DNA of 43,487 bases from Nostoc linckia FACHB-104 (GTDB lineage: Bacteria; Cyanobacteriota; Cyanobacteriia; Cyanobacteriales; Nostocaceae), in assembly GCF_014696615.1 (NCBI RefSeq), contig NZ_JACJQJ010000071.1, forward strand, positions 1 through 43,487, given 5' to 3'. The notes beneath the pieces are model-generated. The model was not told the origin of the DNA. It saw only the letters and a program-made list of their open reading frames with translations, and did not search any database. This document shows positions 24,736 through 32,971 of this stretch, piece after piece (positions within the stretch are counted from its first letter, which is position 1; every line of letters begins with the position of its first letter). The position numbers and the translations under genes are program-made.

Positions 24736-25047
24736 TTAATCATCGGGAAATTGCCAAGATGAAATACTTTCAACATCTTGGCTATTACATTGAGTACAAG
24801 TAGCATCAAATCTTGAATCCATCCATTCATAGCCACAAGCACGACAGTGACAAAAAATATTGTTGCGGTTGGCATCTTTTAATCCCTGATACCATTGCTG
24901 TAGTTCTTCAGGATTTTCAAAAGGAGAATTATTAGACATTTCATCAGCCTGGGAAACTAAAGCATTTTTTCTAAGAATTGTTTGGCGCGATCGCTCTGCG
25001 GATTCTGGAAAAATTGATTGAGAGTAGAAGTCATCCCCCAGCATCAC
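24736..25047 (-). CDS. Zinc-ribbon-like small protein in ABC transporter operon
   Basis: A 103-residue protein. The C-terminal third has FCHCRACGYEW followed by CTQCNSQDVE (about residues 66-91), two CxxC-type pairs that should hold one zinc in a ribbon. The N-terminal two thirds are polar, with EELQQWYQGLKDANRN. The start is a GTG at 25047; an ATG at 24939 (MSNNSPFENPEEL) would give a 67-residue version that still contains the ribbon, and may be the real start. It sits 40 bp after the binding-protein gene and so is probably co-transcribed. Its role in a transporter operon is unknown; nucleic-acid or protein binding are both possible. Confidence 0.7.
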   Translation of the reverse strand: MMLGDDFYSQSIFPESAERSRQTILRKNALVSQADEMSNNSPFENPEELQQWYQGLKDANRNNIFCHCRACGYEWMDSRFDATCTQCNSQDVESISSWQFPDD

Positions 25048-25087
25048 AAAATCAGCCCGATTTTTGAATTCTTTATCCCCAATCTCC

Positions 25088-26152
25088 TCACGATTTGTAA
25101 TACTCTACACCCTTATTGACAAATCGCAAGGTAAATGCATCTTGATACTTAACATTGGACTGAACAATTTTGGACTGCACCATGTTGTCAAATACTAATT
25201 TCCATCTTGCTTCAGTCATGGCCCCAATGCCGAGTTTTGCTGCGGCATCAGAAATAACGATCCCATATTCTTTCAGTTTGACAAGGCTATAAGCTAACTG
25301 CTCATCTGTCATTTCTGGATTTGCTTTCTTGATTAAATCATTACCAGGTTGAGGATTTTCTAAGTAACTATACCAGCCCTTAATTGAGGCATCAACAAAG
25401 CGTGTCACTAAGTCGGGATTTTTGTCTACTAATTCTTTCTTTGTCTCAATTGTAGTTGCGTATGTGGGATAACCATAATCTGCTAGTAAAAACACTATCG
25501 GTTTAAAACCACCTTGCTTTTCAACCGCGAATGGTTCTGAAGTGATATACCCTTGTTGCGCTGAGGTTTTGTCAGCCAAAAAGGGAGCAGGATTGAAGTT
25601 GTAAGGGCGTTTTTGTGCGTCGGTAAAACCATACTTAGCTTTTAGCAGTGGCCAATAAGTAACGTTTGCAGCAGCGGATACATAAATCGGTTTGCCTTTG
25701 AGGTCGGCAAGAGTTTTAATTGCTGTGTTGGGATGGGTAATGATACATTGAGGGTCTTTTTGAAAAATTGCTGCTACGGTAATTTTGGGAATGCTTTGTG
25801 CTACTGCATTGATAGCATCAATACCAAAACCCATGAAAAAATCTACTGCACCACCCATCAATAACTGGGTACCACTAGGTACTTGCGGGCCACCCATTTT
25901 AATGGTGACATCTAGACCGTGGTTTTTGTAAATTCCAGTTGCGATCGCCTGATAAAATCCGCCGTGTTCTGCTTGCGCTAACCAATTTGTACCAAAGGTT
26001 ACTTTATCTAACCCAGAAGTTGTAATTTTTTCAGAGTTGCTATTAGCACAGGCACTCACGATGCTACTACTTATACATAAGGAAGCATACTGAAGAAATT
26101 GGCGGCGATTCAGGTTATCAAATGTTGCTGATGCTGATGGCGGCTGATTCAT
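25088..26152 (-). CDS. NMT1/THI5-like ABC substrate-binding protein
   Basis: A 354-residue periplasmic solute-binding protein. The N-terminus has a twin-arginine-like motif NRRQFLQYA (about 15-23), a hydrophobic stretch and a lipobox VSAC, so it is probably exported and lipid-anchored. The mature part opens with VTFGTNWLAQAEHGGFYQAI and GIYKNHGLDVTIKMGGPQ, the pattern of NMT1/THI5 and ThiY pyrimidine-binding proteins. FGIDAINAVAQSIPKI, VTRFVDASIKGW and GYITSEPFAV also fit. The ligand cannot be fixed by sequence; location beside uracil-degradation genes supports a pyrimidine. It lies 33 bp after the TPR gene. Confidence 0.87.
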   Translation of the reverse strand: MNQPPSASATFDNLNRRQFLQYASLCISSSIVSACANSNSEKITTSGLDKVTFGTNWLAQAEHGGFYQAIATGIYKNHGLDVTIKMGGPQVPSGTQLLMGGAVDFFMGFGIDAINAVAQSIPKITVAAIFQKDPQCIITHPNTAIKTLADLKGKPIYVSAAANVTYWPLLKAKYGFTDAQKRPYNFNPAPFLADKTSAQQGYITSEPFAVEKQGGFKPIVFLLADYGYPTYATTIETKKELVDKNPDLVTRFVDASIKGWYSYLENPQPGNDLIKKANPEMTDEQLAYSLVKLKEYGIVISDAAAKLGIGAMTEARWKLVFDNMVQSKIVQSNVKYQDAFTLRFVNKGVEYYKS

Positions 26153-26185
26153 GGGATAAAATAAGGCTCTATTGACTGGGGTGTT

Positions 26186-26656
26186 TTAGCTGATTCTGAA
26201 TGTACATTCCAGAATTAACTTTTGGTTCACCAGTGAATAAGGTTGAATGGCTAAAGCACGCTGAAAAGCTTGAATTGCTTCACTATATTTGCCTAAAGCT
26301 GCATAACATAAGCCCATACCGTGGAGTGCGCCAAAATGTACGGGATTGAGATTCACAACCATCTGACAATCTGCTAGGGACTTTTGATAATTACCCATGC
26401 TGTAGTAAAGAAAAGCACGACGATTCCAAGCTTCAGCAAAATCGGGTTGTTCGTTAATTAATCTTGTTAGCACTTCTTCAGCTTCAGTAGTTTCCCCAGC
26501 ATCCAGTAATTTCTGACTGTGGTCAATTTTCTCCAGCCCATAAATGCCTTTTTGTTGAAACCAGATGCGCCAGATTTTCTTAGTCGCTTGTTCCCGGACT
26601 GTAGCATCTGAATTTTTCAAATCTTCAAGTAAAGAGCTGATAGATAAAGAATCCAT
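26186..26656 (-). CDS. TPR repeat protein, first gene of the transporter operon
   Basis: A 156-residue protein. The N-terminus (LLEDLKNSDATVREQATKKI) resembles a HEAT-like helical pair. Residues about 45-150 form tetratricopeptide repeats: ALINEQPDFAEAWNRRAFLY-like, YYSMGNYQKSLADCQMVVNLNP, and CYAALGKYSEAIQAFQRALAIQP. It is soluble, with no signal peptide. TPR proteins serve as scaffolds; partner unknown. It is the first gene of a minus-strand operon leading to the NMT1-type ABC transporter and is divergent from the Urc1-like gene across a 293-bp spacer that carries an NtcA site. Confidence 0.8.
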   Translation of the reverse strand: MDSLSISSLLEDLKNSDATVREQATKKIWRIWFQQKGIYGLEKIDHSQKLLDAGETTEAEEVLTRLINEQPDFAEAWNRRAFLYYSMGNYQKSLADCQMVVNLNPVHFGALHGMGLCYAALGKYSEAIQAFQRALAIQPYSLVNQKLILECTFRIS

Positions 26657-26949
26657 AAATTCGGTCTAGGTAAATGTATGTATATATCAACTGTCGCACA
26701 AAAATCTCTACTTAAACATATTTAAAGTCATCTTTAAATTCTCTTAATTAGAGTTACAAATTTAACGTTTTACGTGTTACATTTTTTATGTATTCAGTAA
26801 TACTATTAGTACTGGTCTTTAGCGTAAAATTTATAGATAATTAGTCGTTAGGACATCATAAATTTAAAAATAGCAGCTGACTTTTGGTAGTTGACAAAAC
26901 ATGTTAACTAACAGTTGATAAAAACATCACAAAAAAAACCAAGTAATCT
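26657..26949. promoter_or_regulatory. Divergent promoter region of transporter and URC operons
   Basis: AT-rich spacer between the TPR/ABC operon (minus) and the Urc1-Urc4-Upp cluster (plus). It carries one NtcA-type operator at 26790-26803. No gene. Confidence 0.6.
26790..26830 (+). promoter_or_regulatory. NtcA-activated promoter (GTA-N8-TAC plus -10 box)
   Basis: GTATTCAGTAATAC at 26790-26803 is a perfect GTA-N8-TAC, the binding consensus of the cyanobacterial nitrogen regulator NtcA. After 21 nt comes TAAAAT (26825-26830), a TA-N3-T -10 box. Canonical NtcA-activated promoters have the site about 20-24 nt before the -10 box. The expected transcript start is near 26837, with a leader of about 110 nt to the Urc1-like gene. 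On the other strand the nearest TA-N3-T lies about 25 nt away, so control of the transporter operon by the same site is possible but less certain. Confidence 0.7.
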
Positions 26950-28209
26950 ATGCCAAAGCCAAATAGTGTTTCCAGGCATATTGTTCTCACATCCCATCCC
27001 AATAGTTTTGGCCCCAAACCAATCCCTATTCATTGGGGAGCAGCCGAGCCGATGGAACGCGGCCCGATTATCGCCACTTTGACCAAGCAAGCACACCGAA
27101 ATGTGATTGGCACCCATTCTGGTAGTTATGCTATCTATCGTGCTTTAGCAGTGGCTAGCGGGGCTTTACAGTCAGATCATCGCGCCGATTTAACTAACAC
27201 CTCGCCAGTTACCCATATTGGCCCCCATCCCAGCTGGGCCGATCCCGATAAAATTGTGTCTCTTGACCCCTTTGGGGCGGTAGCTAGTGAGGTGTTTGCC
27301 TCTTATTACGCCCAAGGTTATGACATCCGCCCGACAATTGCGATTACTCAGGCTCATATTAATATGCCGGAACTGCAAGAAGCGGTAGATAAAGGGCGCT
27401 TGCGGGTGGATGGCAAAATTATGAAACCAGGCGGTGATTTGGTCGTTACTAAGGCGGCGATTGAGCCAGTTTGGTATTTACCAGGAATTGCCAAGCGGTT
27501 TGGCATTAAAGAAACAGATTTACGTCGCGCTTTATTTGAACAAACTGGGGGGATGTTCCCAGAATTGGTGACGCGTTCTGATTTGGAAGTCTTTTTGCCA
27601 CCAATTGGCGGTCTTACAGTTTACATTGTCGGTGATATGGAGGCGATCGCAGATCCGCATAAACCGTTAGCTGTGCGAGTACATGATGAATGTAACGGTT
27701 CTGATGTCTTTGGTTCCGATATCTGTACCTGTCGCCCTTATTTAGTACATGGGATTGAAGTCTGCGTCCAAACTGCACAGGAAGGCGGCGTGGGTGTGAT
27801 TGTCTACTGTCGCAAAGAAGGACGTGCGCTAGGAGAAGTTACCAAATTCCTAGTTTACAACGCCAGGAAGCGACAAGAAGGAGGCGATCGCGCTGATGCT
27901 TACTTTGCCCGTACAGAATGCGTGGCGGGTGTGCAAGATATGCGCTTCCAAGAATTGATGCCCGATGTATTGCATTGGTTAGGTATTACCCGTATCGACC
28001 GCATGGTGTCAATGAGTAATATGAAGTACAACGCCATTACCCAAGCGGGGATTGAGATTGTCGAACGGGTACCCATCCCAGAAGATTTGATTCCCCAAGA
28101 TGCACGGGTAGAAATTGAAGCCAAGAAGGCGGCTGGCTACTATACCACAGGTGATGTGTTAGATGCGGAAAGTTTAGGTGAGGTGAAGGGGCGAGATTTG
28201 GAAGGGTAA
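26950..28209 (+). CDS. GTP cyclohydrolase II-like protein, Urc1 of uracil catabolism
   Basis: A 419-residue protein whose C-terminal half is a GTP cyclohydrolase II domain: RVHDECNGSDVFGSDICTC supplies the three zinc cysteines. YCRKEGRALGEVTKF matches the YxRQEGRGIG nucleotide motif, and ITQAGIEIVERVPIP is the family C-terminal motif. The N-terminal 200 residues (GSYAIYRALAVASGALQSDH, GPHPSWADPDKIVSLDPFG) are not the RibB domain of bifunctional riboflavin enzymes; they match the longer uracil-linked subfamily. Followed directly by Urc4 and Upp genes, it is best called Urc1, acting on a uracil-derived nucleotide rather than in riboflavin synthesis. NtcA-type promoter upstream. It may be annotated elsewhere as RibA. 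Confidence 0.85.
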   Translation: MPKPNSVSRHIVLTSHPNSFGPKPIPIHWGAAEPMERGPIIATLTKQAHRNVIGTHSGSYAIYRALAVASGALQSDHRADLTNTSPVTHIGPHPSWADPDKIVSLDPFGAVASEVFASYYAQGYDIRPTIAITQAHINMPELQEAVDKGRLRVDGKIMKPGGDLVVTKAAIEPVWYLPGIAKRFGIKETDLRRALFEQTGGMFPELVTRSDLEVFLPPIGGLTVYIVGDMEAIADPHKPLAVRVHDECNGSDVFGSDICTCRPYLVHGIEVCVQTAQEGGVGVIVYCRKEGRALGEVTKFLVYNARKRQEGGDRADAYFARTECVAGVQDMRFQELMPDVLHWLGITRIDRMVSMSNMKYNAITQAGIEIVERVPIPEDLIPQDARVEIEAKKAAGYYTTGDVLDAESLGEVKGRDLEG

Positions 28210-28245
28210 AGGGTGAAGGGTGAAGGGTAAAGGGTGAAGTTAAAT
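28206..28245. repeat. Short tandem repeat after urc1
   Basis: Alternating 7-bp units GGGTAAA and GGGTGAA start at the urc1 stop codon. Short tandemly repeated DNA in the 85-bp spacer before urc4. Confidence 0.65.
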
Positions 28246-28294
28246 TTTTTAGCCTTTAGCCTTGATACTTCATCCTTAATTTAGGAGGTGAAGA

Positions 28295-29548
28295 GTGGAT
28301 AGACGAACCGCGAAGGCGCAAAGTACACAAAGAGAAGAGGGGAAAGAAGAGATTATTAGATATCTTCGTTCTCCGGAGGCGATTCGAGAAAGGTGTGGGC
28401 AATTATTTTCTTGGGTGTGTGAGGGGAACTCAGCGAATTTTGCTTGCGATTTGACACAGTTGGGAAGAGTTGCGGATTATGTGATTGAGGTAATCCGTAC
28501 AGAGTACCCAAATTTAGATATTCCCTTTCACAGCCGTTGGCGACATTTTGAAGTAGGAGGTGTAAGGCGAGTAGCAAATTTAGATCCTCAGTTGGTGGGA
28601 TTATCTCCTGCTGATAAGGCGGCGGCTAAGTTTGATTTGGCGATTGTGAGTGTGCTGCTAGATGCCGGTGCTGGTGATCAGTGGCATTATGATGAGATGG
28701 AAACAGGCTTGAGGTTGGGGCGTTCGGAAGGCTTGGCTGTGGCTAGTTTCCGGATGTTTTGTGAAGGTAATTTTGCACTTAATAGCTTACCCCAGGCTGA
28801 TGCTTATCGCTTACAAAGATTAACTGAGGTAGAACTAGCAACTGGTTTTCAAGTCAATGGGGAAAATCCCTTAGTAGGAATTACCGGAAGATTGAATTTA
28901 TTACAAAAATTAGGACAAGTCATAGTTACTTTCCCCCATTTGTTTGGATATCACAATCCTCGTCCGGGGAATTTAGTTAATTATCTGTTGGGTAAGTCAG
29001 AAAATCGACAATTGGCTGCTGCTACTGTGTTAAGTGCAGTCTTAGAAGGGCTGAGTGATATTTGGCCAGGAAGATTAGAGATAGCTGGGGTAAATTTAGG
29101 TGATGTCTGGCAACATCCAGCTATTAATGATGATGGATTAGTGCCTTTTCATAAGTTGTCTCAGTGGTTGACATATTCTTTATTGGAACCATTACAAGAA
29201 CTGGGTATAACAATTACTGGTTTAGATCAACTTACTGGTTTACCAGAATATCGTAATGGGGGTTTATGCCTTGATTTAGGACTTATTACTGTAAAAAACC
29301 CTGAGATTTTCCGCACTTCTCACTCAGTAGCATCAGAAATTATCGTTGAATGGCGCGCTTTGACTGTGATTCTTCTAGATTTGATTGCTACGACAGTGCG
29401 CGACAAGTTGGGTATGAGTAGCGAAGAACTCCCATTAGTCAAAATTCTCCAAGGGGGAACTTGGACAGCCGGACGCAAAATTGCTGCTGAACTCAGAACA
29501 GGTGGGATACCCCCCATACAAATAGAAAGTGATGGCACGGTATTCTAG
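28295..29548 (+). CDS. URC4/Urg3 family protein (DUF1688), uracil catabolism
   Basis: A 417-residue protein of the Urc4 family, one of the signature proteins of the URC uracil-degradation pathway known from yeasts and some bacteria. Recognisable are YLRSPEAIRERCGQLF, LDIPFHSRWRHFEVGG, LLDAGAGDQWHYDE, RLNLLQKLGQVI, RPGNLVNYLL and a final LVKILQGGTWTAGRKIA. The enzyme activity is not firmly established in the family. The GTG start at 28295 is set by a strong AGGAGG at 28283-28288, 6 nt upstream. The first 17 or so codons (RRTAKAQSTQREEGKEE) come from a dispersed repeat, so the N-terminus is probably a local extension. It lies between urc1 and upp, same strand. Confidence 0.88.
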   Translation: MDRRTAKAQSTQREEGKEEIIRYLRSPEAIRERCGQLFSWVCEGNSANFACDLTQLGRVADYVIEVIRTEYPNLDIPFHSRWRHFEVGGVRRVANLDPQLVGLSPADKAAAKFDLAIVSVLLDAGAGDQWHYDEMETGLRLGRSEGLAVASFRMFCEGNFALNSLPQADAYRLQRLTEVELATGFQVNGENPLVGITGRLNLLQKLGQVIVTFPHLFGYHNPRPGNLVNYLLGKSENRQLAAATVLSAVLEGLSDIWPGRLEIAGVNLGDVWQHPAINDDGLVPFHKLSQWLTYSLLEPLQELGITITGLDQLTGLPEYRNGGLCLDLGLITVKNPEIFRTSHSVASEIIVEWRALTVILLDLIATTVRDKLGMSSEELPLVKILQGGTWTAGRKIAAELRTGGIPPIQIESDGTVF

Positions 29549-29642
29549 GGGACTGGGGACTTGGGAAGGCAGGGGAGCAGGGAGCAGGGGGAAATAGTTA
29601 ATTCCAATTACCAATTACCCATTACCAAATGACAAATGCCAA

Positions 29643-30278
29643 ATGACAAATCAAGTCACGTTAATTGAACACCCGTTAATTCAGCACAAACTAACGCTGA
29701 TGCGTCGGGCGGAGACGAGTACAACGAAGTTTCGCAACCTCGTTAAAGAAGTTAGTTTGTTGTTGGCTTATGAGGTAACGCGGGATTTACCTGTGAAATA
29801 TGAAGAGATTCAAACGCCCCTCGCCGCCATGAATGCGCCTGTGCTTGCGCCGGATAAAAAGCTGGTGTTGGTTTCTATTATGCGGGCGGGACAGGGTATT
29901 TTAGATGGGATGTTGGAGTTGATACCCTCAGCCAGGGTGGGACACGTAGGCTTATATCGTGACCCAAAAACTCTGATTCCTGTGGAATATTATTTTAAGG
30001 TTCCCCATGATGTCGAACACCGAGACATGATTGTTGTCGATCCGATGTTAGCAACGGGTAATTCGGCGGTGGCGGCGGTGGAACGCTTGAAATCTACAAA
30101 TCCGTTATCAATTAAGTTTGTTTGCTTACTTGCTGCACCGGAAGGGATTAAGCATTTCTGTGAAGTACATCCAGATGTGCCTTTATATACGGCTGCTATT
30201 GATGATTATTTGGATGAACACGGCTATATTATCCCTGGTTTAGGAGATGCAGGCGATCGCTTATTTGGTACAAGATAA
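29643..30278 (+). CDS. upp: Uracil phosphoribosyltransferase
   Basis: A 211-residue enzyme converting uracil and PRPP to UMP and pyrophosphate. The PRPP-binding loop is [16 protein letters not shown] (about 128-143); [14 protein letters not shown] and the C-terminal [22 protein letters not shown] uracil-binding flap are both conserved. Length is typical. In the URC pathway this step (Urc6) primes uracil for breakdown; it also serves ordinary salvage. It is the third gene of the plus-strand cluster, 94 bp after urc4, with a short tandem repeat in the gap. Its stop lies 4 bp from the stop of a convergent nucleoside permease gene. Confidence 0.95.
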   Translation: MTNQVTLIEHPLIQHKLTLMRRAETSTTKFRNLVKEVSLLLAYEVTRDLPVKYEEIQTPLAAMNAPVLAPDKKLVLVSIMRAGQGILDGMLELIPSARVGHVGLYRDPKTLIPVEYYFKVPHDVEHRDMIVVDPMLATGNSAVAAVERLKSTNPLSIKFVCLLAAPEGIKHFCEVHPDVPLYTAAIDDYLDEHGYIIPGLGDAGDRLFGTR

Positions 30279-30282
30279 TCAA

Positions 30283-31221
30283 TTAGTCAGAGTGACGATT
30301 TTCTCCAAAGTAAGCATTACCTAAAGCTTTAGGCGGTGTCGATTTCCCTGCTAATCCCACCAATGCGAATAAAGCGATCGCATAAGGTAACATGACTAAA
30401 AATTGGTAAGGTATATTTGCCCCTAATGCTTGAATTCGCAGTTGCAAAGCTTCGGTAGCCCCAAATAGCAAACAAGCCAATGCACTACCTAGAGGATGCC
30501 ATCTGCCAAAAATTAAAGCTGCGATCGCAATAAATCCTTTACCTGCACTCATTCCCTCGGCAAAAAATCTCACCTGTACTAAGGTTAAATAAGCACCTCC
30601 CAAACTAGCAAGACAACCGCTAATGACTACAGCTAGATAACGCACACTAGGTACCGAAATTCCAGCTGTATCAGCAGCTTGCGGCGATTCACCCACAGCC
30701 CGCAATGTTAGCCCAAAGCTAGTTTGAAACAATATATATGTTGTGAAAATAACTAATATTAATAGTAAATATACTAAAACATCTTGCTGAAATAACAACG
30801 GCCCAATCACGGGAATATTCGCCAAACCAGGAGTAATTATCGTCCCAATTCCCGGTAATTGCTGTGTACTACTACCACCAAATATCAACCTTCCCAGAAA
30901 TGATGTTAACCCGGCGGCGACAAGATTAATTGCTAGTCCAGATACTAATTGGTCAACACGCAAAGTTACACATAAAAAAGCGTGGAGTAACCCTACCAAT
31001 GCGCCAGCAACCAAAGCTACGATTACGCCCAGCCAAGGATTTCCACTGTAGAAAGTAGCAACAGCGCTAGTAAAAGCCCCAGTTATTAACATACCTTCTA
31101 AAGCGATATTTAACACACCTGAACGTTCCGAATACAATCCCCCTAAAGCAGCAAATCCCAAGGGTACAGCTAGACGTACAGTCGCAACCAAGTAATCAGA
31201 GAAAAAATTGAGGTTATTCAT
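30283..31221 (-). CDS. Nucleoside-type ABC permease (NupQ/YufQ-like)
   Basis: A 312-residue permease of the BPD_transp_2 (LivH/M-like) family with 8-9 hydrophobic helices. FAALGGLYSERSGVLNIALEGMLITGAF near the N-terminus and SGCLASLGGAYLTL in the middle are typical of the guanosine/nucleoside permeases that act with a BMP lipoprotein. The frame runs 55 codons further upstream, but that part lies inside a MITE-like repeat, so ATG 31221 (MNNLNFFSDYLV) is taken. It is the second of two permeases, convergent with upp. Neither ATPase nor BMP-type binding protein is present in this window, so the transporter is incomplete here. Confidence 0.88.
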   Translation of the reverse strand: MNNLNFFSDYLVATVRLAVPLGFAALGGLYSERSGVLNIALEGMLITGAFTSAVATFYSGNPWLGVIVALVAGALVGLLHAFLCVTLRVDQLVSGLAINLVAAGLTSFLGRLIFGGSSTQQLPGIGTIITPGLANIPVIGPLLFQQDVLVYLLLILVIFTTYILFQTSFGLTLRAVGESPQAADTAGISVPSVRYLAVVISGCLASLGGAYLTLVQVRFFAEGMSAGKGFIAIAALIFGRWHPLGSALACLLFGATEALQLRIQALGANIPYQFLVMLPYAIALFALVGLAGKSTPPKALGNAYFGENRHSD

Positions 31222-31266
31222 AGAGCTATTTTTAAACGCCAAGGTTCGCTGAGGAAAGCGCAAATT

Positions 31267-31440
31267 ATAGGACTTCCAGAAATTAAATGATTCAATCAGC
31301 AAGGGGGAAGATATTGAGTAAATTCTTTCTCTCCCTCTGCGCCACGGCAGTTGCTCTACTTGGGGAAACCCCTGGGTACCCGTCACTGCGTCCTCTGCTA
31401 CCCTTAGCCATAGGATATTTTTTTATGTGGAAGTCCCTAT
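31267..31440. repeat. MITE-like element splitting two permease genes
   Basis: ATAGGACTTCC at the left and GGAAGTCCCTAT at the right are inverted ends of an element of about 174 bp. The interior carries other common repeats (CCTCTGCGCC-type). It lies between the two permease genes and produces a false 55-codon extension of the downstream one. Just beyond it, GTTACTCTGCGTTAA repeat DNA encodes the last codons of the upstream permease (VNAE). Confidence 0.6.
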
Positions 31441-31458
31441 TGCAGAGTTTTCTTGGCG

Positions 31459-32508
31459 TTACTCTGCGTTAACCTTGGCGTGACTCTGGGTTTTTACCCT
31501 GATTGCTCTTTCCACCGCTAAACTAATAGCAATAAACAATACTGCTAAACCCTGAATCGCGTATACCACAGTTACTGGCACACCTGCACTCCGCTGCATC
31601 ACATTCGCACCACTACGCAACGCCGCAAAAAATAGCGAAGTTAACACTACACCGACCACACTACCACGACTGAGAAATGCGATCGCAATAGCATCAAATC
31701 CATAACCTGGCGAAACCTGTTCAAATAGCCGATATTTTAACCCCATTACTTCACAACTCCCAGCTAAACCTGCTAAACCTCCGGCTAACGCCATTACCAG
31801 CATAATGGTACGTTCTACCGACATTTGAGCATAACGGGCGGCGATGGGGTTAAATCCCACAGCGGTGATTTGGTATCCTAAAGGCGATCGCCCTAACAAT
31901 ACCCACAATATCCCAGCAGCAAGTAAAGCTAATAAAATCCCAGCATGGGCAAGGCTTTGTGGTAGTATAATCGCTAGGCGGGCGGTCTTGGCAATTAATG
32001 GCGAATATGGGCTAGGTGCGCCTGGTGCCATTAAAGGATTCTGGACGAGGTAGCTAACTAAATTTACGGCGATGTAATTTAGCAATAACGTCGTAATTAC
32101 CTCATTCACTCCCCGTAAGGCTTTGAGATAACCAGGAATCCAACCCCAAACCGCACCAAACACAAATCCGGCAAACAGTGCTAAGGGGATATGAATGACA
32201 GCAGGTAATCCTTGCAGGTATAACCCAACTAAAGTACTTCCCAACGCACCTAAGTAAATTTGTCCTTCACCACCGATATTAAATTGCCCAGCCCGTAATG
32301 CTATCAACACACCCAAGCTGGTGAACAATAGCGGTGTCATTTTGGTGAGGGTATTACCAAAACCAAAGTAGCTGGAAAGGGATTCTTGAAATAAAGCTGT
32401 GTATGCGGTGAGGGGATTTGCCCCAGCTAGGAGGATGAGGATAGCACCAACGAGTAGAGCAGATGTAATAGCTATTAGTGGTGATAGGATTGGTAGCAGA
32501 AATTTCAT
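31459..32508 (-). CDS. Nucleoside-type ABC permease (NupP/YufP-like)
   Basis: A 349-residue BPD_transp_2 permease. Motifs include LTKMTPLLFTSLGVLIALRAGQFNIGGEGQIYLGA (about 52-86) and RGVNEVITTLLLNYIAV, both strong signatures of the nucleoside permease partner. The C-terminal tail VKTQSHAKVNAE is encoded by a dispersed repeat and probably not original. The frame opens 37 codons earlier at 32619, but ATG 32508 (MKFLLPILSPLIA) gives the usual start with a membrane helix. It is the first permease of the pair; upstream genes for an ATPase and a binding protein, usual in such operons, are absent. Confidence 0.88.
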   Translation of the reverse strand: MKFLLPILSPLIAITSALLVGAILILLAGANPLTAYTALFQESLSSYFGFGNTLTKMTPLLFTSLGVLIALRAGQFNIGGEGQIYLGALGSTLVGLYLQGLPAVIHIPLALFAGFVFGAVWGWIPGYLKALRGVNEVITTLLLNYIAVNLVSYLVQNPLMAPGAPSPYSPLIAKTARLAIILPQSLAHAGILLALLAAGILWVLLGRSPLGYQITAVGFNPIAARYAQMSVERTIMLVMALAGGLAGLAGSCEVMGLKYRLFEQVSPGYGFDAIAIAFLSRGSVVGVVLTSLFFAALRSGANVMQRSAGVPVTVVYAIQGLAVLFIAISLAVERAIRVKTQSHAKVNAE

Positions 32509-32971
32509 GCGATTATTTGCGATCGTTATGTAATATTTGCCAACCTTCAACCTCAAAAATGAATATCGAGTAATATCTCGATTAGGAATCGCTACAAAAC
32601 TTTTGCTATAAATACTCAACCGCGAAGTCTTTGCGATGACTGGCGCTATTATTCCTTACAATAATATTGCTCTAAATCTCTACAGAGCATTGTATCCCCA
32701 TTTGTGTTCTCGAGGTTGCCGGATAAATTTTAGGGATTAAAAATCCCTAATCTAGGAGTTAGCTGCAATGCACACAACTTTAAGGACTTCCAACTACAAA
32801 AATATTCCATTTATATGAAGTACCTTACCCAGTGACAATCTGCTGTAATTTTCAAGCAGTATAATAACAAAGCAGGAAATCGAAACTATTTGGGTAATGG
32901 TAAGGATTTTAGGTATAAGGTAAATCTAAAATCCCAAATTATTTGAGGCTAGCTTATCGCCGATTATAGTA
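32509..32971. other. Intergenic region, no gene seen
   Basis: 463 bp between the nucleoside permease and trmB. It contains one AAGGACTTCCAACTAC repeat end near 32780 and otherwise AT-rich DNA. The place where ATPase and BMP genes might be expected holds no coding remnant that I can recognise. Confidence 0.45.

Noticed and set aside
26950-28209. Riboflavin-synthesis RibA/RibBA assignment
   Set aside because: The N-terminal half is not a RibB domain and the gene is clustered with urc4 and upp, so Urc1 fits better.
31222-31386. 55-codon upstream extension of the nucleoside permease
   Set aside because: Lies mostly within the MITE-like repeat; the ATG at 31221 matches the expected start.
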